A stretch of DNA of 64,000 bases, taken from NCBI RefSeq assembly GCF_903819165.1, contig NZ_CAIJCS010000016.1:121258-185257 (forward strand), written 5' to 3'. Both the position numbers and the translations under genes were made by a program. This document shows, one piece after another, positions 1 through 8,468 of the stretch. Numbering within the stretch: the first letter of the stretch is position 1; each line of letters opens with the position of its first letter. This DNA comes from Aedoeadaptatus nemausensis. Lineage in GTDB: Bacteria; Bacillota; Clostridia; Tissierellales; Peptoniphilaceae. Under the pieces are notes generated by a model that saw only the letters and a list, made by a program, of their open reading frames with translations, made no database searches and was not told where the DNA came from.

Positions 1-1223
1 AAATGTACAGGGCTCTCTCCGCAGGTCAAAAGGGCGTACTTACAAAAATTGGCCTCCACACTTTCTGCGATCCGCGCCGGGGCGGCGGAAAGCTTACGGA
101 TATCACCACGGAAGATTTGGTGGAGCTGACGGAAGTGGCGGGGGAGGAGTATTTATTTTACAAGGCACCATCCCTCGACGTGGCCATTATTCGGGGCACT
201 ACCGCCGATGAAAAGGGTAATATTACCATGGAGGAAGAATCCAATATTATCGACGCGCGGGAGATCGCCATGGCGACGAAGGCCTGCGGCGGCAAGGTAA
301 TCGTCCAGGTAAAATACCTCGCCGACTCCAAATCTTTAGATCGAAATGACGTGGTGATTCCCGGAGTTTTGGTGGATCACGTGGTTTTATGCGAGGATCC
401 GGAGAAGACCCATCGCCAAACGGTGGCGAATTTTTACGACCCGGCCATTGCCGGCCACGTGAAGGTTTCCGCCAAGCCGGAAAGTCACTTTCCCTTAAAT
501 GAGCGAAAGATCATCGCCCGTCGAGCGGCCATGGAAATCCGCCCGGGAGATGTGGTGAATTTAGGTTATGGCATGCCCGAGGTAGTGGGCATCGTCGCCA
601 ATGAAGAGGGCATGGGCGAGGAGATTACTTTGACCCTGGAGTGCGGCATTTTAGGCGGCATTCCCTTAGGGGGACCGAATTTCGGATCGGCTCTTAACGC
701 CGACGCTAATTTTCCCATGAGCCAAATGTTTGATTTTTACAATGGCGGCGGATTGGACAGCGCCTTTTTAGGTTTCGCCGAAGTAAACCCCATGGGCGAC
801 ATTAATGTGAGCCATTTCGGCGGGCGCTTTGCCGGCTGCGGAGGCTTTATCGACATTTCTCAGCCTACGAGGCGAGTGTTTTTCGTAGGCACTCTAACCT
901 CCGGCGGTCTAGTGGAATCAGTAAGAGACGGAAAGCTCGTTATCGAGCGGGAAGGGTCGCGTAAAAAGTTTATGAAGTCTATCGAACAGACCACTTTTAA
1001 CGCAGCTTACGGACTGGAAAAAGGACAGGACATTACCTTTATCACCGATCGCTGCGTCATGAAGCCCACGGAAAAGGGACTGATGATTACAGAAATTGCC
1101 CCGGGAATCGACATCCAAAGAGATATTTTGGATCAAATGGATTTTGCGCCCATTGTGAGCGAGGAGCTCATCGAAATGGATCCCCGTATTTTCAGAGAAG
1201 AGACAATGAACTTAAGAGCATAA
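1..1223 (+). CDS. Acyl-CoA:acetate/propionate CoA-transferase (5' end outside window)
   Basis: Moves CoA between short-chain acyl-CoAs and a free acid such as acetate; cytoplasmic. The reading frame is open to the window edge, and the visible 406 residues (from the ATG at position 3) are about 100 shorter than the usual ~515 of the propionate CoA-transferase/YdiF family, so the true N-terminus lies upstream and the ATG at 3 is probably internal. The family-I glutamate region is visible as LECGILGG followed by PLGGPNFG, and GFAEVNPMGDINVSHFGG is a family-typical stretch. A terminator follows directly. The neighbouring ligase and leucine-reduction genes fit a role in acyl-CoA/acid exchange during fermentation, but the substrate cannot be read from the sequence. 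Confidence 0.85.
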   Translation, partial: MYRALSAGQKGVLTKIGLHTFCDPRRGGGKLTDITTEDLVELTEVAGEEYLFYKAPSLDVAIIRGTTADEKGNITMEEESNIIDAREIAMATKACGGKVIVQVKYLADSKSLDRNDVVIPGVLVDHVVLCEDPEKTHRQTVANFYDPAIAGHVKVSAKPESHFPLNERKIIARRAAMEIRPGDVVNLGYGMPEVVGIVANEEGMGEEITLTLECGILGGIPLGGPNFGSALNADANFPMSQMFDFYNGGGLDSAFLGFAEVNPMGDINVSHFGGRFAGCGGFIDISQPTRRVFFVGTLTSGGLVESVRDGKLVIEREGSRKKFMKSIEQTTFNAAYGLEKGQDITFITDRCVMKPTEKGLMITEIAPGIDIQRDILDQMDFAPIVSEELIEMDPRIFREETMNLRA

Positions 1224-1253
1224 AAAGAGAGATCCCCGGAGGGATCTCTTTTT
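1222..1253. terminator. Bidirectional terminator between convergent genes
   Basis: An A-run, a GAGATCCC/GGGATCTC stem and a T-run lie between the CoA-transferase stop and the end of the opposing ligase gene. The symmetry lets it work in both directions. Confidence 0.85.
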
Positions 1254-1255
1254 GA

Positions 1256-2767
1256 TTAACGCAAATGCTGCTTCATCCAACAGAGCAGGGCTTTGTCGTC
1301 GATTTTCCCCGTTCCGTTAGCGGGGAGGGCGTCGTGAATGACGATGTATTTCGGCATTTTGTAGCGCACGAGCCTTTCCGCTAAGTGTTTGCGAATAGCC
1401 TCTTCAGCTTCTTTCGAATTTCGGTCGTCTCTCAGGGACACATTTAGGCAAACTTCCTCGCCCATAATGGGATCTTTTTGCGCCAAGGCCCGTGCCTGAT
1501 CGATATAGTCCAATTCTTTGACGACATTTTCGATTTCGATGGCGGAAATATTTTCGCCGCCGCGAATAATAATATCCTTCGTGCGGCCGGAAATGTAGAG
1601 ATGGCCCTTTTCATCGAGAAGGCCGATGTCGCCGGTGCAAAGCCAGTCTTTTTCCGTGTAGGTATTTTTGCCGTTAATATAGCCCTTCATCACATTTTTT
1701 CCCCGCACGACGATATTGCCCGCCTCACCTACGGGAAGGGGCTTGCGATCGTTGTCGACAATGGCGATTTCGCAGTCGTCGATCACCGTACCTACGCTTA
1801 CCGATGCAGTTTCGTCGTCTTCGCTCGGACGGACCACCGTAATGGCGGGGGAAGTTTCCGTCTGGCCGTAAGATTGGGTCAGGTGCTTCATACCGAAGCC
1901 TTCTTTAATGGCCAGATATTCCCGTGCCGTTAGGGGAGAGCCTGCCACTATGCCGGAGCGGAGAGAGGACAGATCGTAGTGGCCGAGGTCGTTGTGGCGC
2001 ATGGCCACGAGAAACAGGGCCGGTACGCCGTTAAAGACTGTAATGTGATATTGAGCGATGCTCGCCAGTAAGTGGGAGGATTTTGTGCTGTCCAAAATTG
2101 TGAGCTTTGCGCCGGCCATTAAGGCGCAAAGGGTGGTGGCGGACAAGCCGAAGCAATGGAAGAGGGGAACGCTCAGTAAGAAATTATCCCCGCCGTTCCA
2201 GCCCATGATTTCGGACACTTTGGCGGCATTATGTAAAAGATTAATATGAGTGAGTTGCACGCCCTTCGGAACCCCTGTGGTTCCGGAGGTTAAGAGGATG
2301 CAGGCCACATCTTCCGGTTGGTTATGAATTTTAAGAGTAAGCAGATGGGAGTACTGATAGCCCCGATTTGTATAGAGAACCGTATACTCTTTCGATATTT
2401 TGTGGATATTTTTTATCTGCTGCGCATAGTCGTGAAATTCGTTGGTTACTACGTACTTCGCTCCGACGATGTCCATGATCTGAGCGATTTCCGAGGTGGT
2501 GTAGGAGGGGTTGACGGGGACGGTGACGGCGCCGAGCATTTGCAGGCCGAAAAAGGCGAAGAGCCAGTCGGCGGAATTTTTCCCCATAATCAGAACATGA
2601 TCTCCTCGTTTCACGCCGCTCGTGGCAAAGTAGGCGGCAAAGGAAAGGGAAATATTATGTAAATCTTCGTAAGTATAGGATTTATTTTTGTGAATAATGG
2701 CGACATTTTGCGGATGTTTATTTCTCCACTCAAAAGGCATGCAGCCGATCGTTTTATAATAGTCCAT
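1256..2767 (-). CDS. AMP-forming acyl-CoA synthetase / adenylate-forming ligase
   Basis: Class I adenylate-forming enzyme of about 503 residues that would activate a carboxylic acid to its CoA ester with ATP. Visible motifs are the P-loop-like LLTSGTTGVPKGVQLTH, the YGQTET signature, the GDIG adenosine-binding aspartate, GRTKDIIIRGGENI and a C-terminal NGTGKIDDK with the catalytic lysine. The ATG at 2767 is chosen because GGAGG sits five bases upstream; a TTG one codon earlier is less likely. It is convergent with the CoA-transferase and divergent from the GntR regulator, and the operator-like motif at 2830-2841 could serve it too. The substrate is unknown; a branched or medium-chain acid would fit the neighbourhood. 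Confidence 0.85.
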   Translation of the reverse strand: MDYYKTIGCMPFEWRNKHPQNVAIIHKNKSYTYEDLHNISLSFAAYFATSGVKRGDHVLIMGKNSADWLFAFFGLQMLGAVTVPVNPSYTTSEIAQIMDIVGAKYVVTNEFHDYAQQIKNIHKISKEYTVLYTNRGYQYSHLLTLKIHNQPEDVACILLTSGTTGVPKGVQLTHINLLHNAAKVSEIMGWNGGDNFLLSVPLFHCFGLSATTLCALMAGAKLTILDSTKSSHLLASIAQYHITVFNGVPALFLVAMRHNDLGHYDLSSLRSGIVAGSPLTAREYLAIKEGFGMKHLTQSYGQTETSPAITVVRPSEDDETASVSVGTVIDDCEIAIVDNDRKPLPVGEAGNIVVRGKNVMKGYINGKNTYTEKDWLCTGDIGLLDEKGHLYISGRTKDIIIRGGENISAIEIENVVKELDYIDQARALAQKDPIMGEEVCLNVSLRDDRNSKEAEEAIRKHLAERLVRYKMPKYIVIHDALPANGTGKIDDKALLCWMKQHLR

Positions 2768-2801
2768 CAAAACCTCCGGAAAAACGGGACGCAGAAATTA
2801 T

Positions 2802-2841
2802 TTTACTAAGCGCCACGTGGCTATGAATACTAGTATACAAG
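2802..2841 (+). promoter_or_regulatory. Predicted promoter P1 with FCD/GntR-type operator
   Basis: TTTACT (2802-2807), an 18-base spacer and AATACT (2826-2831) form a plausible promoter toward the regulator. The near-palindrome CTAGTATACAAG (2830-2841) overlaps the -10 end. The motif is one mismatch pair away from CTTGTATACAAG, a typical FCD-family operator shape. Being almost symmetrical, it could also control the divergent ligase. Seen in sequence; function inferred. Confidence 0.5.
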
Positions 2842-3095
2842 AATTACTTTACTACAAAATAAAAAATTATCAAGTAAAAATGTAAAAAAACAAACGATTT
2901 ATTTTTGAGAAAAAGGATTTGCAGATACAAAACAATAAAAAAACAAGGAAAACTATTTCACGTACTACTAATGGAAGGGCAAGAATATACAAAAAGTTAA
3001 GGAAGGGTTATAAATGTGTAAATAACAGGACTCCAAAGATATTAACAAAGTATATTTTGGGAAAAACTTCGTTTGTTAATTTTTATAAAATGTTC

Positions 3096-3134
3096 TTGCA
3101 ATTGTTTTTCCAAAATAGTAGACTAGTACACAAG
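3096..3134 (+). promoter_or_regulatory. Predicted promoter P2 with FCD/GntR-type operator
   Basis: TTGCAA (3096-3101), 17 bases, TAGACT (3119-3124), with the operator-like CTAGTACACAAG at 3123-3134 overlapping the -10 element, as in P1 and P3. The ribosome binding site of the regulator follows immediately (AAGGAG, 3135-3140). Probably drives the regulator and reads on into hadA, which would make the operon autoregulated. Confidence 0.55.
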
Positions 3135-3152
3135 AAGGAGACAAGTGTAGAA

Positions 3153-3812
3153 ATGAAGATGAACTCTTATGCTTTGTACGACGACTTGCTCCGGCGAATT
3201 ATCGACCTTTCTCTTTATCCCGGAATGCAACTCAGCGAAAACGCCGTCAGCACCGAGTATAATGTTTCAAGGTCCGTCGTTCGCGGAGCCTTTGCACGAC
3301 TTGTTGAAAGCAATCTTTTGAAGGTGTATCCACAAAGGGGAACCTATGTCAGCCTCGTGAACCTAAACTACATACAAAAGGCGTTATTCATCCGCGCAGC
3401 AGTAGAAAAAGAAGTTTTGAGGCGTTTTATGACGGGGCCTCTTCCGAGAGAGAGCATCATCGAGAAGATGGAGCTGAATCTTCAAGCGCAGCGCGAGTTT
3501 GTCGGCGAGAAGAAGTACGTTGAAAACTTCCGTCTCTTGGACGAACAGTTTCACAACTACATTCTCGCAGGAAATGATTCCGAAGACATTCTTCATTTAC
3601 TGGACCAGCATCTTCTTCACATTGCGCGCTGGCGTAATATTTACGTCGACAGCGGCGTTTACCTGGCGACGCTCGTCGATCAGCACGAGAAAATTTTGGA
3701 AGCCGTGAAATCAAACGATCTCGAAGCCGCTCTATCGGCGACGGACATTCACATCAATACGGTGCACGAAATGGTCGTGGAGGACCCGGAGTTTTCAGAT
3801 TTTTTCGAGTAG
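3153..3812 (+). CDS. GntR-family transcriptional regulator, FCD subfamily
   Basis: DNA-binding regulator of 219 residues. The N-terminal winged helix is clear (NVSRSVVRGAFARLVE, then QRGTYVS in the wing), followed by an all-helical FCD ligand domain with the spaced acid/histidine residues of that family (LDEQFHNY, DQHEKILEAV, ATDIHI), which usually bind a metal and a carboxylate effector. The ATG at 3153 gives the usual FCD length and lies 12 bases after AAGGAG. It precedes hadA by 74 bases with no terminator, so it is probably the local regulator. Three matching operator-like motifs (2830, 3123, 12211) point to control of itself, the had operon and the acyl-CoA dehydrogenase operon. Ligand unknown; a 2-oxo- or 2-hydroxyacid is the natural guess. 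Confidence 0.85.
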   Translation: MKMNSYALYDDLLRRIIDLSLYPGMQLSENAVSTEYNVSRSVVRGAFARLVESNLLKVYPQRGTYVSLVNLNYIQKALFIRAAVEKEVLRRFMTGPLPRESIIEKMELNLQAQREFVGEKKYVENFRLLDEQFHNYILAGNDSEDILHLLDQHLLHIARWRNIYVDSGVYLATLVDQHEKILEAVKSNDLEAALSATDIHINTVHEMVVEDPEFSDFFE

Positions 3813-3886
3813 CTGAATTGTTAAGTATTAGTTTTGTCAAACACTTCTTCTGCCCAGGCAGAGCGTGACTTGAAAGGATGGATTAG

Positions 3887-5131
3887 ATGACAGAAAGCAA
3901 AAAACTTCTAGAAGGTGTGAAAGTTGTCGAATTGGCTACTTTCATCGCAGCAGCAACCACCGGTCGCTTTTTAGCTGACCTCGGCGCAGATGTAATTAAG
4001 GTTGAACGTTCCGGCGGCGACCCCTTACGCTACACCGCTCCTTCTGAAGGAAGACCTTTGGATATGCATGAAAACACGACGTGGGAACTTGAAAACGGAA
4101 ACAAGAGATGTATCTCCATCGACACCCGCGGGGAAGAAGGAAAAGAAGTCCTCTTTAAGTTACTTGAAGATGCCGATGTGTTAATTACGAACTGGCGTAC
4201 GAGAGCATTGGAAAAAGCAGGCCTCGACTACGAAACACTTAAGGAGAAATTCCCGAAACTTGTCTACGGTATGTGTACAGGTTACGGCGAATTCGGCCCC
4301 GACAGAAACCTTCCCGGTTTCGACTTTACAGCCTTCTTCGCACGTGGCGGTTATCTCGAAACCTTAAGACAACGTGACGGCGTCCCCATGAACGTCGTAC
4401 CGGGCGTAGGCGACCACAACGTCGGTATGAACCTTGCCGCCGGTATCTTAGCCGCTCTTTACCACGCAAAAATGACCGGTAAGGGCGAAAAGGTTGAAAC
4501 GAGCTTATTTGAAACGGCAGTTTTCAACATGGGCATGATGGTTCAAGCAGCTCAATATACCGATCACGGCGAAAAATACCCGATCAATATTAAAGAATCT
4601 CCGAACCCCTTCTTGGCTTGCTGGAGAAGTAAAGATGACCGCTACGTACAAACCTGTATGCCGGACTACAACACTTACTTCGAAAAGTTCATGACCGCTC
4701 TGGGTCTTACGGAATTCTTAGGCGACGACAAGGATAAATACTTCCCGGTTCAAAACCTGATCGAAAACAAATTAGGTCCCGATCTGTACGACGCCATTAT
4801 GGAACGTTTCGGAACGAAGGACTACGCCGAGTGGAAAGAAATCTTAACCGATGCGGACATTCCCTTCGCCCTCGCTCAAAACTGGGAAGAAATTCTCGAA
4901 GACGAACAAGCATGGGCTAACGACTGCTTCCGCAAGATGGAATACCCGAGCGGCGAACGTATCCTCGTCAATCAACCGGTGCGCTACACCGAAATGGGCA
5001 AGACTCCCTATGAAAAGGGTCCCCTTATCGGCGAACACACCACCGAAATTCTTAAAGAACTCGGCTACGACGACAAGAAGATCGACGAGCTTTACGAAAG
5101 CAAAATCGCTTACGAATGGGAAGACAAATAG
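3887..5131 (+). CDS. hadA: (R)-2-hydroxyacyl-CoA CoA-transferase (2-hydroxyisocaproate type)
   Basis: Class III (CaiB/BaiF, formyl-CoA transferase family) enzyme of 414 residues that would pass CoA from an acyl-CoA product to (R)-2-hydroxyisocaproate. The Rossmann-like N-terminus (VKVVELATFIAAATTGRFLADLGADVIKVE) is typical, and Asp146 in PGFDFTAFFARGG occupies the place of the catalytic aspartate. The ATG at 3887 has GAAAGGATGG upstream; the ATG inside that site runs into a stop after one codon. It is followed at 29 bases by hadI and then hadB and hadC, the order known from the leucine-reduction operon of Clostridioides difficile. The acyl group is inferred from context; phenyllactate-type enzymes are related. 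Confidence 0.9.
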   Translation: MTESKKLLEGVKVVELATFIAAATTGRFLADLGADVIKVERSGGDPLRYTAPSEGRPLDMHENTTWELENGNKRCISIDTRGEEGKEVLFKLLEDADVLITNWRTRALEKAGLDYETLKEKFPKLVYGMCTGYGEFGPDRNLPGFDFTAFFARGGYLETLRQRDGVPMNVVPGVGDHNVGMNLAAGILAALYHAKMTGKGEKVETSLFETAVFNMGMMVQAAQYTDHGEKYPINIKESPNPFLACWRSKDDRYVQTCMPDYNTYFEKFMTALGLTEFLGDDKDKYFPVQNLIENKLGPDLYDAIMERFGTKDYAEWKEILTDADIPFALAQNWEEILEDEQAWANDCFRKMEYPSGERILVNQPVRYTEMGKTPYEKGPLIGEHTTEILKELGYDDKKIDELYESKIAYEWEDK

Positions 5132-5160
5132 TTTAAGTTTTAATTAGTAAGGATGGAAAA

Positions 5161-5946
5161 GTGGATATTATAACCATGGGCATCGACATCGGCTCCACCT
5201 CTTCAAAAGCTGTAATTTTGAAAAACGGAGAAGATGTCTTAGCAAAAGAAGTGGTAAGTCTTGGCGCCGGAACGACAGGTGCCAAACAGGTAATCGATTT
5301 AGTGCTCGATAAAACCGGGGTAAAGCGCGAAGAGATAGACTATATCGTCGCCACAGGTTACGGCAGAAACTCTTTTAAAGATGCCGATAAAACCATGAGC
5401 GAATTAAGTTGTCACGCAAAGGGTGGAGTTTATCTCTTCGGCGATATCGGCACCATCGTCGATATCGGCGGCCAAGATATTAAGGCGCTGGCCATTCGAG
5501 ACGGCATGTTACAAAACTTCCTAATGAACGACAAATGTGCTGCAGGCACCGGCCGTTTTCTCGAAGTTATGGCCAATGTCTTAGATGTAAGTATTGATGA
5601 TTTGGGAGATTTGGATGCACAGGCTACGGAAAAAGCTTCTATCAGCTCGACCTGTACGGTCTTTGCGGAATCGGAAGTTATTTCGGCTCTGGCAAAGGAT
5701 ATTTCCATCCCGAACATCGTGCGCGGTATTCATGCTTCCGTCGCTACTAAAGTCGCAGGTCTTGCGCGGCGCGTCGGCTTGAAAAAGCCCGTCGCCATGA
5801 CCGGCGGCGTCTCTAAAAACCCCGGAATTGTACGTGCATTGGAAAACGAGTTGGACTGCGAAATTAAAGTTTCAAAGGATTCGCAATTAGCAGGTGCCTT
5901 CGGCGCCGCACTCTATGCCTTTGAAGAATGTAAAAAACAGAGTTAA
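5161..5946 (+). CDS. hadI: 2-hydroxyacyl-CoA dehydratase activator (ATP-dependent archerase)
   Basis: ASKHA-fold ATPase of 261 residues that injects one high-energy electron into the dehydratase at the cost of ATP. The phosphate-binding loop MGIDIGSTSSKAVIL, the second GDIGTIVDIGGQD motif and TGGVSKNPGI are all present. Cys126 (in NDKCAAGTGRF) and Cys165 (in SSTCTVFAESE) match the two cysteines per monomer that share one [4Fe-4S] cluster across the homodimer. The start is a GTG at 5161 with AAGGATGG upstream; an in-frame ATG five codons on would remove the first beta strand. Sits between hadA and hadB, as in known clusters. Confidence 0.93.
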   Translation: MDIITMGIDIGSTSSKAVILKNGEDVLAKEVVSLGAGTTGAKQVIDLVLDKTGVKREEIDYIVATGYGRNSFKDADKTMSELSCHAKGGVYLFGDIGTIVDIGGQDIKALAIRDGMLQNFLMNDKCAAGTGRFLEVMANVLDVSIDDLGDLDAQATEKASISSTCTVFAESEVISALAKDISIPNIVRGIHASVATKVAGLARRVGLKKPVAMTGGVSKNPGIVRALENELDCEIKVSKDSQLAGAFGAALYAFEECKKQS

Positions 5947-5959
5947 GGAAGGATTGAGT

Positions 5960-7222
5960 ATGTCTAAAGAATCGTTAAAAGAAAGAGAAGCCCAAATAAG
6001 AGAGCAATATAAAGATGTGCCGCCTGCAAAAATGATCGGCATGATCGCCGGCCAAGGCTATAAAGACGCCATGGCGGCAAAAGAAGCCGGTGAACCTGTA
6101 GGTTGGTGTGCATCGAACTTCCCCCAAGAAATTCTGGAAACATTGGACATTAAGGTCGTTTATCCGGAAAACCACGCGGCAGCTGTAGCAGCTAAAGGCG
6201 GCGGGGAAAGAATGTGTAATGTAGCGGAAGACAACGGCTACTCCAACGACATCTGCGCTTACGCCAGAATCTCCATGGCGTACACGGAAGAAACCGATAT
6301 TCCCGAACTCAACATGCCGCAACCGGACTTTGTCGCATGCTGTAACAATATTTGTAACTGCATGATCAAATGGTATGAAAACCTCGCGAGAGATTTAGAT
6401 GTACCCTTTATCATGATCGACGTTCCCTACAACAACGAATACGAAGCCGGATCCGACCGCGTAGATTACTTAAAGGGACAATTCGACGTGGCTATTAAAC
6501 AACTGGAAGAAATTTCCGGTAAAAAATGGGATCAAGAAAAATTCGAAGAAGTCATGGATATCTCCGCCAGAACCGGTAGAGCATGGCTCGACGCTACATC
6601 TTATTCCAAATACACTCCCTCTCCCTTCAGCGGATTCGACATTTTCAACCACATGGCCGTTGCCGTTTGTGCGAGAGGTAAGTTAGAATCGGCTATCGCA
6701 TTCGAACGCTTAGCTGAAGAATTCGACGAAAAAGTTAAAAAAGGCGAATCCGGCTTTAAGGGCGAAGAAAAATACCGCATCATTTTCGAAGGTATCGCTT
6801 GCTGGCCTCATCTACGTCACACCTATAAAGGCCTTCAAGGTCAAGGCGTCAACGTCGTCGGTACCGTTTATGCCGATGCATTCGGTTACGTTTACGACAA
6901 CACGAGAGAACTTATGGAAGCTTATTGCGCAACACCGAACGCCATCAGCTACGAACGTTCCCTCGATATGCGCTTGAAACTTGCGGAAAACAACAATGTC
7001 GACGGCATGCTCGTTCACATCAACCGTTCCTGCAAACAATGGAGTGCTATTTCTTACGAAATGGAAAGAGACTTCAGAGAAAAGACCGGCCTCCCCACGG
7101 CAACCTTCGACGGCGACCAAGCCGACCCGAGAAACTTCTCCGAGGCACAATACGACACACGTGTTCAAGGCCTTATCGAAGTTATGGAAGCCAACAAACA
7201 AAAGAAATCTAAGGAGGCATAA
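5960..7222 (+). CDS. hadB: 2-hydroxyacyl-CoA dehydratase, alpha subunit
   Basis: Catalytic subunit of the radical dehydratase that would turn (R)-2-hydroxyisocaproyl-CoA into 2-isocaprenoyl-CoA. At 420 residues it is close to the family length. The cluster cysteines expected from the described alpha subunit are present: Cys99 in DICAYAR, Cys132 in CCNNIC, and Cys358 in INRSCK. Other family stretches are FPQEILETL, YNNEYEA and GDQADPRNF. The ATG at 5960 follows AAGGAAGG. It is separated from hadC by two bases, consistent with tight co-translation. In contrast to its partner, it looks fully equipped to hold a [4Fe-4S] cluster. Confidence 0.92.
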   Translation: MSKESLKEREAQIREQYKDVPPAKMIGMIAGQGYKDAMAAKEAGEPVGWCASNFPQEILETLDIKVVYPENHAAAVAAKGGGERMCNVAEDNGYSNDICAYARISMAYTEETDIPELNMPQPDFVACCNNICNCMIKWYENLARDLDVPFIMIDVPYNNEYEAGSDRVDYLKGQFDVAIKQLEEISGKKWDQEKFEEVMDISARTGRAWLDATSYSKYTPSPFSGFDIFNHMAVAVCARGKLESAIAFERLAEEFDEKVKKGESGFKGEEKYRIIFEGIACWPHLRHTYKGLQGQGVNVVGTVYADAFGYVYDNTRELMEAYCATPNAISYERSLDMRLKLAENNNVDGMLVHINRSCKQWSAISYEMERDFREKTGLPTATFDGDQADPRNFSEAQYDTRVQGLIEVMEANKQKKSKEA

Positions 7223-7224
7223 AA

Positions 7225-8343
7225 GTGACAGCGGTAGATCTTATTCAATCATTAAATACAGATGTATTAAAAGCCATCGACCATTATGTGGATGAAGGCA
7301 AAAAAGTAATCGGTATTTCCGCTCCGGGCGTCGTTCCCGAAGAAATCATTCACGCAGCAGGCCTCGTACCCGTTACCGTTTGGGGCGCCGAAGGTGAAGT
7401 CGTAGAAGCTAAGGAATACTTCCCGGCATTCTACGCATCCATTATCTTGAGAACCATGGACTTAGGTCTTCAAGGCAAATTGGACAAACTTTCCGGTATG
7501 GTCATTACCAACTTGAGCGACGGTTTAAAAGGTTTCAGCCAAAACTGGAAACGGGCTATTCCCCAAGTACCCATGCTCTACATCCCCTACGGCCAAAACC
7601 GTAAGATCGAAGCGGGTATCGAATACAACGCTCGCCAATTCGGCCACTTAAAAGATAATCTCGCTGAAATCGCCGGAAAAGACATTTCCGACGACGCTAT
7701 CGAAGAAGCGATTAAGCTTTACAACGAACATAGAAAAGCTATGCTCGAATTTAACGCCTTGGCAGCTAAACACTTAAATAGCATTACGCCTTTACTTCGC
7801 AACCGCGTCTTTGCAAGTGCTTACTGCTACGCAAAAGATGAACACCTTGCGAAAGTTAAGGAAATCAACGAAGCCCTTAAGGCAATGCCCGAAGAGGACT
7901 TCAAAGGTAAAAAAGTCGTTACGACCGGTATTCTCGTAAACTCCGAAGACATCCTTAAAATCTTCGAAGAATTCAACTTCGGCATCGTAGACGACAACGT
8001 ACTCCACGAAAGTTTACAATACGAAGCACAAGTCAAAGAAGGAACGGGCAACCCCCTTCACGCATTGGCACAAGCTTTCGCCGACATCGAAGGCAACACC
8101 TTCGTATTCGACGAAAAGAAATTAAGAGGACCGATTATCGCGAAAAAAGTGAAAGAATCGGGAGCTGCCGGCGTCATCTACTTAATGACGAAATTCAGCG
8201 ACACCGACGAATTCGACTACCCGATCCTTCGCGACGATCTTCAAAAAGAAAACATCCTCTTGAATATGGTAGAAGTAGACCAACAAATGGTCAGCTTCGA
8301 ACAAGCTAAGACTGCATTACAAACTTTTGCAGACATGCTCTAA
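7225..8343 (+). CDS. hadC: 2-hydroxyacyl-CoA dehydratase, beta subunit, lacking cluster cysteines
   Basis: Partner of HadB in the dehydratase heterodimer, 372 residues, GTG start at 7225 with AAGGAGG upstream. Family stretches are clear: VPEEIIHAAGLVPV, NWKRAIPQVP, GQNRKIEAG, YNEHRKAM and EFDYPILRDD. The positions that carry cysteine in the described beta subunit are changed: the segment before VPEE reads SAPG, the usual GxCDxL reads NLSDGL (Ser98), and the usual KFCDPEEYDYP reads KFSDTDEFDYP (Ser325). The whole protein has only one cysteine, in SAYCYAKDE. The frame is intact with strong codon bias, so this is not decay. It may belong to a one-cluster dehydratase. See findings. Confidence 0.9.
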   Translation: MTAVDLIQSLNTDVLKAIDHYVDEGKKVIGISAPGVVPEEIIHAAGLVPVTVWGAEGEVVEAKEYFPAFYASIILRTMDLGLQGKLDKLSGMVITNLSDGLKGFSQNWKRAIPQVPMLYIPYGQNRKIEAGIEYNARQFGHLKDNLAEIAGKDISDDAIEEAIKLYNEHRKAMLEFNALAAKHLNSITPLLRNRVFASAYCYAKDEHLAKVKEINEALKAMPEEDFKGKKVVTTGILVNSEDILKIFEEFNFGIVDDNVLHESLQYEAQVKEGTGNPLHALAQAFADIEGNTFVFDEKKLRGPIIAKKVKESGAAGVIYLMTKFSDTDEFDYPILRDDLQKENILLNMVEVDQQMVSFEQAKTALQTFADML

Positions 8344-8344
8344 G

Positions 8345-8407
8345 TTATATACGGTGGTCCGTGTATATAAATTGTTTAACCGCTCCCAAAAAGGGAGCCG
8401 GTTAAAC
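8345..8407 (+). promoter_or_regulatory. Two stem-loops between hadC and the dehydrogenase gene
   Basis: The first inverted repeat (8345-8370) pairs TTATATAC with GTATATAA around GGTGGTCC. The second (8374-8407) pairs GTTTAACC-CTCCC with GGGAG-CGGTTAAAC across an A5 loop. Neither is followed by a T-run, so an intrinsic terminator is unlikely. A role in mRNA processing, 3'-end protection of the had message, or partial attenuation before ldhA is inference. Confidence 0.55.
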
Positions 8408-8468
8408 TGTTAGGTGTAGGAAAACTATTTCACTGAAAAAAAGAAGGGTTCTGAAAAAGGAGGACAAA

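Larger units (their letters stand above)
2768..3152. other. AT-rich divergent intergenic region with two promoter/operator units
   Basis: About 385 bases between the ligase and the regulator. It is much more AT-rich than the flanking genes and holds the two promoter/operator units listed separately. The frame of the downstream regulator stays open back to 2919, but that stretch encodes a lysine/arginine-rich low-quality sequence unlike any GntR N-terminus, so I regard it as untranslated. Confidence 0.6.

Noticed and set aside
1478..1933. Plus-strand reading frame inside the ligase gene
   Set aside because: A shadow of the minus-strand gene: that gene has full family motifs and a ribosome binding site, while this frame has neither. 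The same reasoning removed dozens of similar frames across the window.
2919..3152. N-terminal extension of the GntR regulator by 78 residues
   Set aside because: The frame is open, but the sequence is lysine/arginine-rich and AT-biased, has no family match, and contains a predicted promoter and operator. The ATG at 3153 gives the usual length and has a ribosome binding site.
3850..3861. Terminator between the regulator and hadA
   Set aside because: CTGCCCAGGCAG is a small dyad without a T-run, so read-through into hadA is more likely.
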